Assembly (NCBI GenBank): GCA_963920575.1
Contig: OY986971.1
Location: 310,001-374,000, forward strand
Origin: Narthecium ossifragum
Lineage: Eukaryota; Streptophyta; Magnoliopsida; Dioscoreales; Nartheciaceae
Reading direction: 5' to 3'
DNA: 64,000 nt
Shown here piece after piece: positions 1 through 10,251 of this stretch. Below the pieces are notes generated by a model. The model saw only the letters and a list, made by a program, of their open reading frames with translations, had not been told where the DNA came from and did no database searches. Numbering within the stretch: position 1 is the first letter of the stretch; each line of letters begins with the position of its first letter. Made by a program: the position numbers and the translations under genes.

Positions 1-417
1 AACATCATCACCGCCCACGGCCGCAGCGACAGGCGCGAGACCACCGGCTTCGTCATCCACGGCTGCCGCATCGTCGCAGACAAGAAGCTGGTGCCAGACA
101 AGCTCAAGATCCGGAGCTACCTCGCCCGGCCATGGAAGGAGTTCTCCCGGACGGTCTTCATCGAGTCCAACATCGGCGACTTCATCAACCCCGACGGGTA
201 CATGCCGTGGGAAGGCGACTTCGGCTTGAGCACTTTGTTCTACGCCGAGTTCAACAACGTCGGCCCCGGCGCCGATGTGTCGAGGAGGGTCAAGTGGCCT
301 GGCTACAAGACCATCGGGAAGGCGGAGGCGGTGGGATTCACGGCGGCCAACTTCATCCAGGGTGGTGATTGGATCAGGGCCACAGGGACCCCTGTTCGCC
401 TGGGTCTCTTTCACTGA
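1..417 (+). CDS. Pectinesterase (PME), C-terminal part, cut by window edge
   Basis: The open frame starts at base 1, already inside the catalytic domain, and stops at 415-417 (TGA). It encodes the last 138 residues of a plant pectin methylesterase, which removes methyl esters from cell-wall homogalacturonan. Visible landmarks are NIITAHGR, the block around the catalytic arginine (YLARPWKEFSRTV), and the C-terminal order FYAEFNNVGPGA, RVKWPGY, FTAANFIQGGDWI. The glycine usual in GRPW is alanine here, while the arginine is kept. The N-terminal PMEI-like PRO region and the other catalytic residues lie to the left of the window. It is the first member of a local PME cluster. Family assignment is firm; the gene cannot be judged functional from this end alone. 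Confidence 0.93.
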   Translation, partial: NIITAHGRSDRRETTGFVIHGCRIVADKKLVPDKLKIRSYLARPWKEFSRTVFIESNIGDFINPDGYMPWEGDFGLSTLFYAEFNNVGPGADVSRRVKWPGYKTIGKAEAVGFTAANFIQGGDWIRATGTPVRLGLFH

Positions 418-761
418 TTTTAGAGCATCCAAAACGTTGATCTTGCATGAAGAGTAACGTAACGAGCTGTTCAATTGAGTGCATGTTAGGAGGCTCTTCC
501 TTCTCATCTGATCTTACATTGGACTACGTGATTTTGTCTCATGGGGGTTCATGAATGTATGAAATTATATGTTTTTTTTTTATGTTTGCTCCTTTGTTTT
601 TTGGCTAGATGATCAATTATATACCTGTCCTCATCAAATTTTTTGATATAATATTTTTTCCTCTATAAATTGATGGTTACATATTTTTCATTTATATTTA
701 TAAACAATAAGTAATTAACAGTATATAAATACCTTTATTTTACTGAAAAGCAATATAATAT
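418..761. other. AT-rich 3' flank of the first PME, no gene seen
   Basis: AT-rich sequence with T runs, presumably the 3' UTR and terminator region of the upstream PME. It ends in the 9-bp target duplication (753-761) of the next mobile element. I see no coding potential. Confidence 0.5.
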
Positions 762-1076
762 GAGTCGTGATTGGTGCACACGCCAGCTGGCGTGTGCATC
801 TCACATTACCGACTCCATATACATGTCTATTGGTAGTGGTCTACCGATAGGCATGTACAACCTATCGGTACTCCACTACCGATAGGTTCAATTTCGATTC
901 ATATACATGCCTATCGGTAGTGGGTTACCGATAGACATGTACAACCTATCGGTAGTGGGTTACCGATAGACATGTACAACTTATCGGTACCCTACTACCG
1001 ATACACACTATCGGTAGGTAACTACCGATAGTGTGAAATGCACATGCCATGTGGACATGTGCACAAATCATTTCTG
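762..1076. mobile_element. Mutator-like MITE with 9-bp target duplication
   Basis: The 315-bp element is flanked by ATATAATAT at 753-761 and 1077-1085, a perfect 9-bp duplication typical of Mutator-type transposition. The ends are inverted and imperfect: the left starts GAGTCGTGATTGGTGCACAC, the reverse complement of the right starts CAGAAATGATTTGTGCACAT. Just inside the left end is a perfect 22-bp palindrome (GCACACGCCAG and its complement, about 777-798). The interior is an array of short palindromes built on CTATCGGTAG with CATGTACAACC between them. There is no coding capacity. The ends resemble the GTACATG-type MITEs elsewhere in this window. Confidence 0.75.
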
Positions 1077-1133
1077 ATATAATATTGACTCCACGTAGCG
1101 ATGATATTGTTGACCTTTTGGCTCTTTTCCATC

Positions 1134-1389
1134 TTGGATCGATCCAAGATCCAAGATCTTCTAGGATCGATCCAAGATCCAAGATCTTCTAGGATCGATC
1201 CAACTTCAATATGCATCGATCCACACTTGTTTGGATCGATCCGAAAGGTCGTTCTAGAGACGTATATTTGCAGCTTTGCATTTTAGATCGATCCAAACCT
1301 ACAATGGATCGATCCAACCCTGTTTGCATAGGCATGTTTTCATGTTTTTCACTGTAGATCGATCCAAACCCACAGTGGATTGATCCAAC
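1134..1389. repeat. Clustered GGATCGATCC palindromes
   Basis: The palindrome GGATCGATCC (often TTGGATCGATCCAA) recurs in this stretch in perfect or one-mismatch form. The first copies are spaced by an exact tandem unit of about 33 bp (AAGATCCAAGATCTTCTA between palindromes). Later copies are paired around CCTACAAT or CCCACAGT spacers. The function is unknown; it may be the interior of a decayed transposon or a small satellite. Confidence 0.7.
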
Positions 1390-2022
1390 ACACTGTAGAT
1401 GGGAAAATTGGAAGGTTTGGATTAATTCCGATCCTAAATAAGTTGGGGTCTATAAGTATGGGTTTTGGAAATCTTTTTGGGGGCTTACTCTTATTCTTTT
1501 GGAGCTCAAGAGAAATGAGATTTGTAATCCTAATTTTTGGGATAATTTTTGACAATTGCTTTAGTTTTTTTTATTTAAGAAATTACATTTAAACCGTGAT
1601 ATGAATAGATAGTTTTGAAGCACGGGAGGAAATTTGGAAAATACTAATTCTATTTTGTGCTGGCGTGTCAATTGATCGACGTGTATGACTTAATTACGAC
1701 ATCTCACCTCCTACCTTCATCTCGAAACCTCCCAATTTATACCCTTGTTAAATTTATTTTTTAAAAAAGGGTGAAAATTTAATTGAAATCACACACGCCA
1801 TATATATGACATGCCACGTTAGATATACAGGATGATGCAGAAAAAAAATAAAAGGATCTCAGGACGGAAATGAATCAGAATATCAAAGGACAATCCTTTA
1901 TTACCAATCAATCAACCTGGGAACAAAAGAATCAAAACATAACACACAAACAATTACTTAATACAATTGTAAAAGAAACATGAACTTGTGATTGAAACTT
2001 ATTAGAGATCACTCGGTCGTCA
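1390..2022. other. Intergenic, no gene seen
   Basis: AT-rich spacer between the palindrome cluster and the 3' end of the minus-strand PME. The last hundred or so bases are presumably that gene's 3' UTR. No conserved protein or RNA is recognised. Confidence 0.4.
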
Positions 2023-3871
2023 TCACAGTCCAGATTGGTATGGAACTCCAGCCTTGGGGATCCAAGGTTTGCCTCCAATGAAAGACCCGACTGTGAATCC
2101 ATTAGCCTGGTTCAAGCTCATGGTCCTCAACCCCTTCCACTTGACTCTATTCCTCGTGGACGCACCGGGCCCGAAGTTCTGGAACTCCGAGTAGAATATG
2201 GTGTCCGGCGCCATGTTCCTGACCCACGGCAGCCAACCGGCGGGATCAATCACGCTCGAGAAAGTAGACCTCATGTAGACCGTCCTGGAGTATGGCTTCC
2301 ATGGCCTCCCGAGGTAGACCTTCACTGACCTCAGGTCGCCATAAGGCCTTATGGTGCAATTATGGATCGAGATCCCAGTGTTCTGGTTCGGGTCAACCCG
2401 GCCCTGCGCGGTGATGGTGTCTTGCTGCCCGGGAATCGGCTTTCTCGGCAAGATATTGCAGCTCTGGAGGACGGCGGCGGCGTTGCCAAAGATGAAGTCG
2501 ACCGTGCCGTAGATGTTGCACTCCCGGTAGAACTGGCGCATCGAGTGGGCGTAGAGTGTGTCTTGGTAAGCGTCGAACCCGCACCGGTAGAACACCGACT
2601 GGTCGGAGTCGGACATCAACGCCACCGCTTGCTGCTTCACCGGCCCGGCAGTGTTCCGGAATCCGATATCCCGAGCCATAAACCCCTTGCCGATCACAGC
2701 TGCCATGAAAAAATAAATCAATTTAATTAGTAAGAAATTGTTTAGATTGTTGTCACATATATATATATATATATATATATATGGCTAAAATGGTGAGTAG
2801 GAGATCACCGAAGGTTGCGGTGGAGTAGGTGGGCGTGCCATCTACGACATTCAGGCTACCGGAGACAATGGTGGTGCCCATGCCATCGCCGATGATCATC
2901 ACATTCCATTTCTTCTCGTCGATCTTGACATTCTCGTAGTATACACCCTTCTTCACATAGATCACGAACCTCTTGTTGCTCTCCTCCGGCACGGCACCGA
3001 TCGCCGCCTTGATGGTCTTGTACTTTCCGGAGCCATCCTTGGCGACGACCACATTGGCGTTCTTACTAGGATCCCAGCTCTGGAGTAGCCTCCGGTCCTT
3101 CGGCGACAACCATGATGGCATGTCATCGTCGTCAGAGTAGCTCATCAGTCGCCGCCGCAACTTCACTGAGCCCATGAAATCGTAGATCTTGGTGACGATC
3201 GCAAGGCTGTTGCTCGTAAGCTCCGTCGAGTTCTTGGTCGCCTCGAGAACCATCGTCTTTAGCTCCGTGGTTGCATTTGAGAATCCCTCCATGCATGTAT
3301 CTAGGTTTGTAGTAGCTCCGCTGAGCCACGTCTTGAGGTCGTCGACGGCCGCGCTTGACAAAAGATCAGTCGACGAGACGCACTCTTTGAGATGATCCAC
3401 GGCGAGCGCGATAAGACCCTCGCAATCGGAGAGTGCGGCTAGCGACATCTTGTCGATGACGCCCTTGACGCCGATGTCACCGAATTGCCTCGAAGCCTTT
3501 GCGAGCTCATCCATGGCGACTTGGACGGACAAATGGAAGAGCTTGATGGGGTCTAGGCCAGACGAGTTGGCCATCGGGGCCAGACTGGCGAGGCACGAAC
3601 CGGGGTACAATGTGGCGTCGCAGAGGGCCTTGATGGAGGTAGCAAACGACTTGGAGTCGGGAGCAGCGGTATTTGAGCTGGGATCGCTACCATGTTTGGT
3701 CCCTAGGACTGCTCCGACAATGATGACAATGAGAAGCAGGGATGAAACGCCGATGATGGTTAGGCGACGACGGGTTTTCCGGCGTGCCTCGAGGCTGGCA
3801 TGGTCGAGGTCGTCCACTTTGCCGTAGGCCTTGAAGAGCGACGTCATTGTGACTCTTGGTGGTGTGGCCAA
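2023..3871 (-). CDS. Pectinesterase/pectinesterase inhibitor, membrane-anchored type I PME
   Basis: Two exons, 3871-2809 and 2699-2023, joined by GT-AG in phase 1 (intron 2700-2808) to give 579 residues. Order: a basic N terminus, one hydrophobic segment at about residues 37-60 (signal anchor), the PMEI-like PRO region (cysteine pattern, LKTWLSGATTN), processing motifs RRRL and RRLL, then the PME domain with GVYYENV, QDTLYAHS, DFIFGNAA and YLGRPWKPYSRTV. The catalytic Gln, both Asp and Arg all appear present. A second ATG at 3847 (MTSLFKAYGKVDD) matches the usual family start better than 3871, so the true protein may be 8 residues shorter. The enzyme de-esterifies pectin in the wall after removal of the PRO region. 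It is divergent from the PME at 7797, with transposons between. Confidence 0.95.
2757..2782. repeat. (TA)n microsatellite in PME intron
   Basis: An uninterrupted AT dinucleotide run of about 26 bp, close to the donor side of the short intron of the minus-strand PME. Confidence 0.9.
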
Positions 3872-4043
3872 TCCTCTGCGCGGGGCTCCCCCGAGTTTAG
3901 TCGTGAAGGGTGGATGGAGGTAGAGCCGTACAGGTTATCCGCGTGGAGCTTTTAAACAGGGAGGGAATAGGTGCAGTGGTGCCACCTGGCAGACGTGCGA
4001 GGAAGTATTGGAGCATTGGATGGGCGATGTCATGGGAAGCATG

Positions 4044-4050
4044 TTTATAG
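4044..4050 (-). promoter_or_regulatory. Candidate TATA box of the minus-strand PME
   Basis: On the minus strand this reads CTATAAA in the context CTCTATAAACATG, about 175 bp upstream of the first ATG. It is the best TATA-like motif between the gene and the transposon that begins at 4213. The rest of 3872-4209 shows no gene. Confidence 0.4.
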
Positions 4051-4509
4051 AGCGTGGAAGGGACATTGTCACATTGCTTATTCAACTCTCAGCATGTTGG
4101 AGATATCGTTTTGGGCTTGATCTGCGTTGGGCCTAACCTTTGGGCCTAAAACACACTTAATAAGTGGGGCCTCAGTACTGCTTAGAAGGCCACCTGTGCT
4201 GCTGTGCACTTATGGGGCGTTTGGTTACTTGCATCAGTTGATGCAACTGATGCATTGCATACGTGTTTGGTTGCTTGTATCAACTGATGCAGTATCAGCT
4301 AATTTTTTGTTTGGTTAGCATGTATTGCATCAGTTGATGCAGGCAATCAAACGTCGTCGCCGCTGTCACTCGTTCACCTCCGACGACCTCGTCGGCAACT
4401 ACCACCACAGCACCACCCTCTATCTCCCTCATCTCTCATCTCTCATCTCCTCCTTTCTCCTCAAAACCCCGTGGTCTCCTCTCCTCCTTTCTCCCGCGGT
4501 CTCCTCTCC

Positions 4510-5068
4510 ATAAAGCCCACGAGGTGGGTCCTCGGAGTCGGAGTCGGAGCCGGTTGTGAGGATGAGGAAGAGGAGGGCGGAGAGGGCGAGAATGAGGCCG
4601 TCGAGGCCGAGCCAGGGGCGAGGGGAGGTGGGCTTGGAGCCTGGTGAGGAGAGGTCCTGAGTGAAATGGATGTAGGAGATGGAGGTGAAGGCGAAGGAGA
4701 GGCCCTGGGATAGCTGGACGCCGCGGACGATGGGGAGGGGGATGAGGCGGTAGCAGAGGGACATGAGGTAGGAAGCGCCGAGGAGGAAGAGGACGGTGGC
4801 GGTGGAGATGCCAGCAGCCATGATCTGAGGGACCGTGAGTGGTGAGGGATGCGGTTCCGAGACGGCCACTGCGGCGATGGACTTCATGGGCTGAACGGGC
4901 ATCGGAATGCCGAAGAGGAAGCCCGTGGCGGCGTTATAGAGGGCGGTGAAGATCAGAGTGCTGCCAAGGTCGAGGCCATTCACCAGTGAAACGACAAGGA
5001 TGATGGGGATATAGGTGCCCAAGTCCCCGACGGCGCCGCCCAGCTCCGACCACACAGTCGTCTTTAGC
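4510..5068 (-). pseudogene. MOT1: Captured fragment of a MOT1-type molybdate transporter
   Basis: A minus-strand frame, open from about 5181 to 4429, contains a recognisable N-terminal part of a plant MOT1 (SLC26/sulfate-permease-like) transporter. It reads WSELGGAVGDLGTYIP, LDLGSTLIFTALYNAATG, PMPVQPMKSIAAVAVSE, then LIPLPIVRGVQLSQGLSFAF and RPWLGLDGL. About 185 residues are covered, roughly the first 40 per cent of the usual length. The frame then runs into unrelated sequence and stops. The two signature motifs (GDLGTYIP and PVQPMKSIAA) are intact and the frame is uninterrupted, so capture may be fairly recent. The fragment lies wholly inside the Harbinger-like element and has no sign of its own promoter. 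It is unlikely to make a working transporter. Confidence 0.8.
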
Positions 5069-5089
5069 CGGAAGCTCGAGGCTAGAGAA

Positions 5090-5330
5090 GAGAGGCAGCG
5101 AAGTGGCAGTAGAGGAGGCCGGAGATGGAGAGGAGGGAGGAGGGGAGTGGGACGGGGTGGGAGTCCGGGTGGGAGAAGCATAGGAGGCCGGAGATGGAGA
5201 GGAGGGAGGAGAGGAGGAGGAGGACGAGGAGGGAAGTGGCAGCAGAGGAGGCCGGAGATGGAGAGGAGGTAGGAGAGGAGGAGGAGGATGAGGAGGGAGG
5301 TGGCAGCAGAGGAGGCGGAGGGGCATCGGC
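5090..5330. repeat. GA-rich minisatellite inside the Harbinger-like element
   Basis: The unit AGGAGGCCGGAGATGGAGAG recurs three times (starting near 5113, 5180 and 5246) amid GAGGAGG-rich sequence. It produces long open frames of low complexity on both strands, which are not genes. Confidence 0.75.
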
Positions 5331-5620
5331 TGGGCTCAGCTTCTCGGGGAGGAGAGGGGAAAGGAGGATCGGGGAAGAGAGGGAAATGAGGGGAAAGGAG
5401 GCACGTGCCTCACGTGTGCTGCATCACCTGATGCAGCATGAAGTCACTTTTTTGCATCACCAGATGCAGCATCAGTGGATGCATCTGGTCAACCAAACAC
5501 ATGTTTGGACCATGATGCTGCATCAACTGATGCATGCATCTGTTAATGCAGCCAACAAAACGCCCCCTTAATAAGTGGGCATGGGTACATCTGTATGTAA
5601 TATGAGCCGGTCGATACCAT

Positions 5621-5743
5621 CTAGGGATGACAATGGATTTAATTGGGTTATTGGGTTTGGAGCGGGTATGCGATAGGAAAGTAAAACCCAAACGGGTTTG
5701 AGATGGGTTAAAATTTAGTCTTAAAAAACCCGAATCCGTCCCG

Positions 5744-5781
<38 letters not shown>

Positions 5782-6786
5782 ATTACCTGAACACCCCTAC
5801 AATATATATACGTATATATGTGTGTATATAATTAAATAATATAGAAATAAAGCATATAAAAGGTTGCCAATTAATTTGTGAAGCTAGCTATTGTCTTTGC
5901 AATTGTTGAATTGTATACTTAGATGTTGTAAACCTACCACAAATGCTCTATTCACTTGTCGATTTTCTATTTTTTATAATATTAATTTTTTTTTAATTTT
6001 ATGTAAAATGTTACCACGTTCACATGGGTATTATATACGGTGGGCTAGGGATGAGCTAAGCGGGTTGGATTTTAAATAGGTACGAGACTGAGTGTATAAA
6101 CAACTTAAACAATTAATGTTTAGCGGGTTGGACATTGTTTAGGATGGGTTCTTTTTTTTTTTTTGATTAGATAAGCCAGACTGGCTAGGGATGAAAGAGG
6201 AGATTACATGACCACAAGAGGGGGCCCGAGCGGGCCAACCCGAGCAGAGCCAGCGAGGCTATCCGCCTCCGCGTTGAACTCGCGAGGGATAAGAACAAAC
6301 AAGACACGAGAGAAGGAAGAGGTAAGAGTCCAAATCGGACGAAGGATCCTAAGAAGGTCCCGAGGCCAAGCACTCCTGCCGGAAATAAAGTTGACGGCCA
6401 ACTTAGAATCAAATTCAACCACCAGATCCAAGATCCCTTTCCGCTTAGCTTCCAAAAGACCCCCCAAAATAGCTAAAAGCTCTCCTTCCACAACTGAAGA
6501 GGTAGCGTGGCAAGAGCTCCATCTCCAAGCTTCCATGCCAAAGGAGAAAAGAATTGCAGCCAACCCAGCAACATCAGGAGAAAAGGCTGCATCGGTTCTA
6601 AGGACAGGAGCAGAGTTTGCAGGGCGAGAGGTAGAGAGAGGTTGGGGACGGGAAGAACGGAACTCTCTAACTTGTCGATAGATGACGCTCGAGAGCTGAG
6701 AAGGATGGGTTCAGGGATTGGGTTTTGTATATTGGACGCGTATGAGATTAGGCAATCCCGCCCCAAACCCGCCCGCTGCCCTCCGT
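5621..6786. mobile_element. hAT-like non-autonomous element, interrupted by a LINE
   Basis: GATACCAT flanks both ends perfectly (5613-5620 and 6787-6794), the 8-bp duplication expected of hAT transposition. The left end is CTAGGGATGACAATGG and the reverse complement of the right end is ACGGAGGGCAGCGGGC, both resembling plant hAT MITEs that begin TAGGG-TG-CAA-GGG. The interior is rich in GGGTTNGGGT-type sequence and holds a (TA)n run at about 5746-5775. Without the nested LINE and its target duplication the element is about 605 bp. No transposase is seen. Confidence 0.8.
6152..6701 (-). mobile_element. 5'-truncated LINE, RNase H end, nested in the hAT element
   Basis: The insertion is flanked by an 11-bp duplication, AGGATGGGTTC, at 6141-6151 and 6702-6712. 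A T run at 6152-6164 is the poly(A) tail of a minus-strand insertion. The minus strand reads an RNase H domain of plant L1-type LINEs: LRTDAAFSPDVAGLAAI, VVEGELLAILGGLLEA, VVEFDSKLAVNFI and the closing IPREFNAEADSLA. The reading frame is open to its stop near 6205. The LINE is truncated at its 5' end and so is dead on arrival, but it is well preserved. It dates after the hAT insertion. Confidence 0.88.
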
Positions 6787-6794
6787 GATACCAT

Positions 6795-7710
6795 ATGCAT
6801 ATATTGGTACCTGTTTGGGCTTGTCAAAGACTTGAAATGGAATTCCAACCTAACCCACTATGGTTGTTTGATCGAAAATAGCATTGGAATCCCAAGTTAT
6901 AGCTGTCAACGAGCTGATATTGAGGTGGCGCAACTATGTTTTTATATAGTTGGAGGTTAATAAAACTCAAATCTGATCAGCTTGTCATCATTTCTTAATG
7001 CGGTGTAAATGAGCTGCAGACATCGAAAAAGAGAAGGAAATTTTACAGAGACCCAAGTGGTTCATATGATTGAGATCACAATCGGACAATCTAGCCAACC
7101 CAACATACTCTTTCGTTCATCCAATTGCGCGGCACACAGCTAAGCCTAACTTGGAACTATATATGCCAGTCGGCCCGGTCCCATCAGCTCACATCGATAA
7201 GCTCAGAGAAAACAGTTGAGATGTGTCATATATCTATGCACGTTGCAGCACATGACACACCACATTAGCCGTTTCCTTTTGTTCCTTCCCAATTTGTCCT
7301 TCATCTCTATAACCGCACCCGCATGTCTTGCCTCACAGTAGAACAGGACTTGTGTTTGGGGTTTCGCATTTTCCATGTGATTGAGATCATGATTCATGAT
7401 TGAGACACTCGATTGTCATCATCCATGCATATGCTGCTGTGCAGAGTTATGAATATAATATGGGAACACGGTTTTAAAGATCCCCTTTAAACCGTGTCAG
7501 CTGGAACTTTTGAGAACCTCGAGCCCAGCTCCTGTTTGCTTTCTTGTTGGCCTGGAGTCGCTGGATCCAAACCCTTCTTATATCCAACGTACGATACCAT
7601 GGATCCGCGGTAATTCCTCATGTCTATCGGGTATCGGTTTGATGAAGCTTCCCCCTTAAATCGCTAATTAGCTGTAGTCAATCACAGCTTTGTACTATAT
7701 AACTGGCTTC
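6795..7710. other. Upstream region of the third PME, no gene seen
   Basis: No conserved coding sequence is recognised. It should contain the distal promoter of the plus-strand PME. Short AT-rich and CATATG-containing stretches are present but nothing specific can be assigned. Confidence 0.4.
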
Positions 7711-7717
7711 TATAAAA
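7711..7717 (+). promoter_or_regulatory. TATA box of the third PME
   Basis: TATAAAA in the context GGCTTCTATAAAACCCC lies 80 bp upstream of the ATG at 7797. That leaves room for a start site near 7740 and a 5' UTR of about 55 bp. Confidence 0.65.
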
Positions 7718-7796
7718 CCCCACAACCAGATCTTAGCAGCAGCTAAAGCTATAACAAGTGAAGAAAGGAGAGTAGTAGAATACATTACTAGAAGAA

Positions 7797-10251
7797 ATGA
7801 ATTCTATCAAATCGTTCAAAGGATATGGCAAGGTGGACCCTGCCGAGGACAGCGACTTCCGCCGGAAAACCCGAAAGCGCATCCTCCTCATCGGCATCTC
7901 CGCCGCCCTTCTCATCCTCATCATTGTCGGCGTCGTCGTCGGTGTCGTCGCAAACAGACGCGGCGCCGATGGATCGGCCCCGTCGCCGACGTCCGTCGCC
8001 AACTCTATCAAGTTGGTCTGCAGCGTTACCAGGTATCCAGACTCGTGCTACTCCAGCCTCTCCTCCGTCAACGGCTCCGCCGTCACCACCGACCCCGAAG
8101 AGCTCTTCAAGCTCTCTCTTCGCGTGGCCATCGACGCCATCTCGAAGGTGTCGTCCTTTCCAGACTCCTTCGAGGCGGCGGGAGCCAACGACCAGCGTCT
8201 TCAGGGGGCGCTGAACGACTGTAAGGAGCTCTTCGACGACGCCGTGGACAGGCTCAACACCTCGCTGGCGACCCTGATCCCGGCTCCCGGCGAGAAGGTG
8301 CTCACGACTTCGAAGATCGACGACCTGAAGACATGGCTGAGCGCGGCCATAACCAACCAGGAGACGTGCCTGGACGGCTTCGAGGGGACGGCCACCGAGT
8401 TCAGAGACAAGATGGAGGCGGCGATGACGAACTCCACGCAGTTCACGAGCAACAGCCTCGCCATCGTCACCGGAATCCTCGGAATTCTCCAGAAGCTCAA
8501 CTTCCAGATACACCGGAAGCTGCTTTCGGCCACCGAAACGCCGGCGTGGGTGTCGGGGTTTCACAGGAGGGTGCTGTTGCAAGACTCAACCGGCAAGCTG
8601 ACGCCGAACGTGACGGTGGCGAAGGACGGCACCGGGCAAGTGACCACCATCAAGGCGGCGGTGGACATGGTGCCGCTGAAGAACGCGGATCCGTTCGTGA
8701 TATACGTGAAGGCCGGCGAGTATAAGGAGAACGTGGTGGTGGACAAGAAGAAGTGGAATGTCGTCATGTTCGGCGACGGCATGTACAAGACCACGGTCAT
8801 CGGCAGCCTCAACTTCGTCGACGGCACGCCGACCTACTCCACAGCTACATTCGGTGAGTTCCACCGCACCATCACGTGACATGGTCCCATATATAAATAA
8901 TAATATATTTCTGATTATTTTTGTTGCTTTTGTTAGACTCGACATATAATATTAAATTTGGTTTTAGGTTGGCATACACTATTTATAAGAGTAGTGCCAT
9001 GTGCATGCGGATAGGGATTAGGGATACCTTATTTATGATTGATTTGGTCCATACCTACCATAAACAAGCTAGCGTGTCTGTTTTTTTAAATATGTATGTG
9101 CACGGTATTAATTCAAATGGTTGCCGTCCTTTTAATATATTCGTATTTAGATGGGAAATTGTGACATGTCCTTGAGCCAAATCTAGTCAAGTCAGTCAAC
9201 AAAATTTGGACCAGCCATGTGTCATATATATATATAACGTGTCTTTGTGATGGCCCCACCACGTTTGCTGCACCCGAAAGCACGAACAACGACACCAGCT
9301 TTCATGTGGAGCCTGCTCTATCTTGTCACTTTCAGCTCTGTGCTTTGGTCCACACCAAATGTCTCTTTTTTTGAGTTCAATTTGTTGGACCAATTATTGC
9401 CGGGGTCTATACTATACATACCTCAATCGAGCTCGGACTCGAGCCCGCAATTGATGCTTTATATTTAGACGTCAGCAAATGTTGATCAGGTAGAACACAC
9501 ACACGTACAATTAATGTTGACTAAAGTCGGTCGACATGCATTTGTTTGTTTGTTTGTTTGTAACACCACAGCTGTTGCGGGGAAAGGGTTCATGGCAACA
9601 GACATGGGCTTCAGGAACATCGCCGGCCCGGAGAAGCACCAAGCGGTGGCCTTCCGCTCCTCCTCCGACCTCTCCGTCTTCTTCCGCTGCTCCTTCGACG
9701 CGTTCCAAGACACCCTCTACGCGCACTCCAACCGCCAGTTCTACCGCGAGTGCGACATCACCGGGACCATCGACTTCATCTTCGGCGACTCCCCCGTCGT
9801 CTTCCAGAAGTGCACCATCCGGCCTCGCCAGCCGCTTCCCAACCAGCAGAACACCATCACCGCCCAGGGCAAGAAGGACCCCAACGAGAACACCGGCATC
9901 TCCATTCAAGGCTGCACCATATCGCCTTATGACACGGTGACGGCGCCGACGTACCTTGGAAGGCCTTGGAAGAACTATGCCGTGACTGTCATCATGCAAT
10001 CGGAGATCGGAGCTTTAGTGAACCCTTCCGGATGGATGTCGTGGGCTCCCGGGATGGAGCCGCCGGCGACCATCTACTATGCAGAGTATCAGAACACTGG
10101 GCCTGGGTCGGGCACCGCCGGAAGGGTTGCATGGCCAGGTTATCAACCCATGATCAGCGCCGGCGAGGCGACCAAGTATACGGTGGACTCGTTCATCAAA
10201 GGGAATGAGTGGTTGCCGGACACCGGCGTAGCATATGCATCTACACTGTGA
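7797..10251 (+). CDS. Pectinesterase/pectinesterase inhibitor, membrane-anchored type I PME
   Basis: Exons 7797-8853 and 9572-10251, spliced GT-AG in phase 1 (intron 8854-9571), give 578 residues. The N terminus MNSIKSFKGYGKVD is the usual PME opening. A signal anchor follows at about residues 30-52 (ILLIGISAALLILIIVGVVV). The PRO region has LKTWLSAAITNQETC and is followed by processing motifs RKLL and RRVL. The catalytic domain shows KAGEYKENV, QDTLYAHSNRQFYREC, DFIFGDSPVVFQKC and YLGRPWKNYAVTV; the family usually has DFIFGNA, so the Asn is Asp here. All catalytic positions (QAVAF, QD, DF, GRPW) are kept. It acts on methyl-esterified pectin in the wall. The intron carries a short TA run and no recognisable transposon. 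Confidence 0.96.

Larger units (their letters stand above)
4213..5567. mobile_element. Harbinger-like element carrying a MOT1 gene fragment
   Basis: The ends are inverted: TGGGGCGTTTGGTTACTTGC on the left, and GGGGGCGTTTTGTTGGCTGC as the reverse complement of the right. TTA directly flanks both ends (4210-4212 and 5568-5570), the 3-bp TWA duplication of PIF/Harbinger elements. Removing the element and one TTA gives CACTTAATAAGTGGG, identical to a 15-bp sequence just upstream (about 4154-4168). That supports these exact borders. Both subterminal regions are packed with the near-palindrome TGCATCAGTTGATGCA. No transposase is present. The interior holds a minus-strand molybdate-transporter fragment and a G-rich minisatellite, so this is a non-autonomous element that captured a host gene segment. 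Confidence 0.8.

Noticed and set aside
816..1040. Repeat-spacer pattern resembling a CRISPR array
   Set aside because: The repeats are short palindromes inside a MITE with 9-bp target duplications in a eukaryotic genome. Spacers are not of uniform length and there are no cas genes.
2035..2730. Plus-strand open frames opposite the minus-strand PME
   Set aside because: They are antisense shadows of a GC-rich coding exon. The minus strand shows the full PME domain with catalytic residues.
5015..5571. Gly/Arg/Glu-rich plus-strand open frames in the MOT1-carrying element
   Set aside because: Translation of a GAGGAGG minisatellite and opposite-strand MOT1 sequence.
7788..8582. Long minus-strand open frame across the first exon of the third PME
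   Set aside because: Composition-driven shadow; no domain, and the plus strand is a canonical PME exon.
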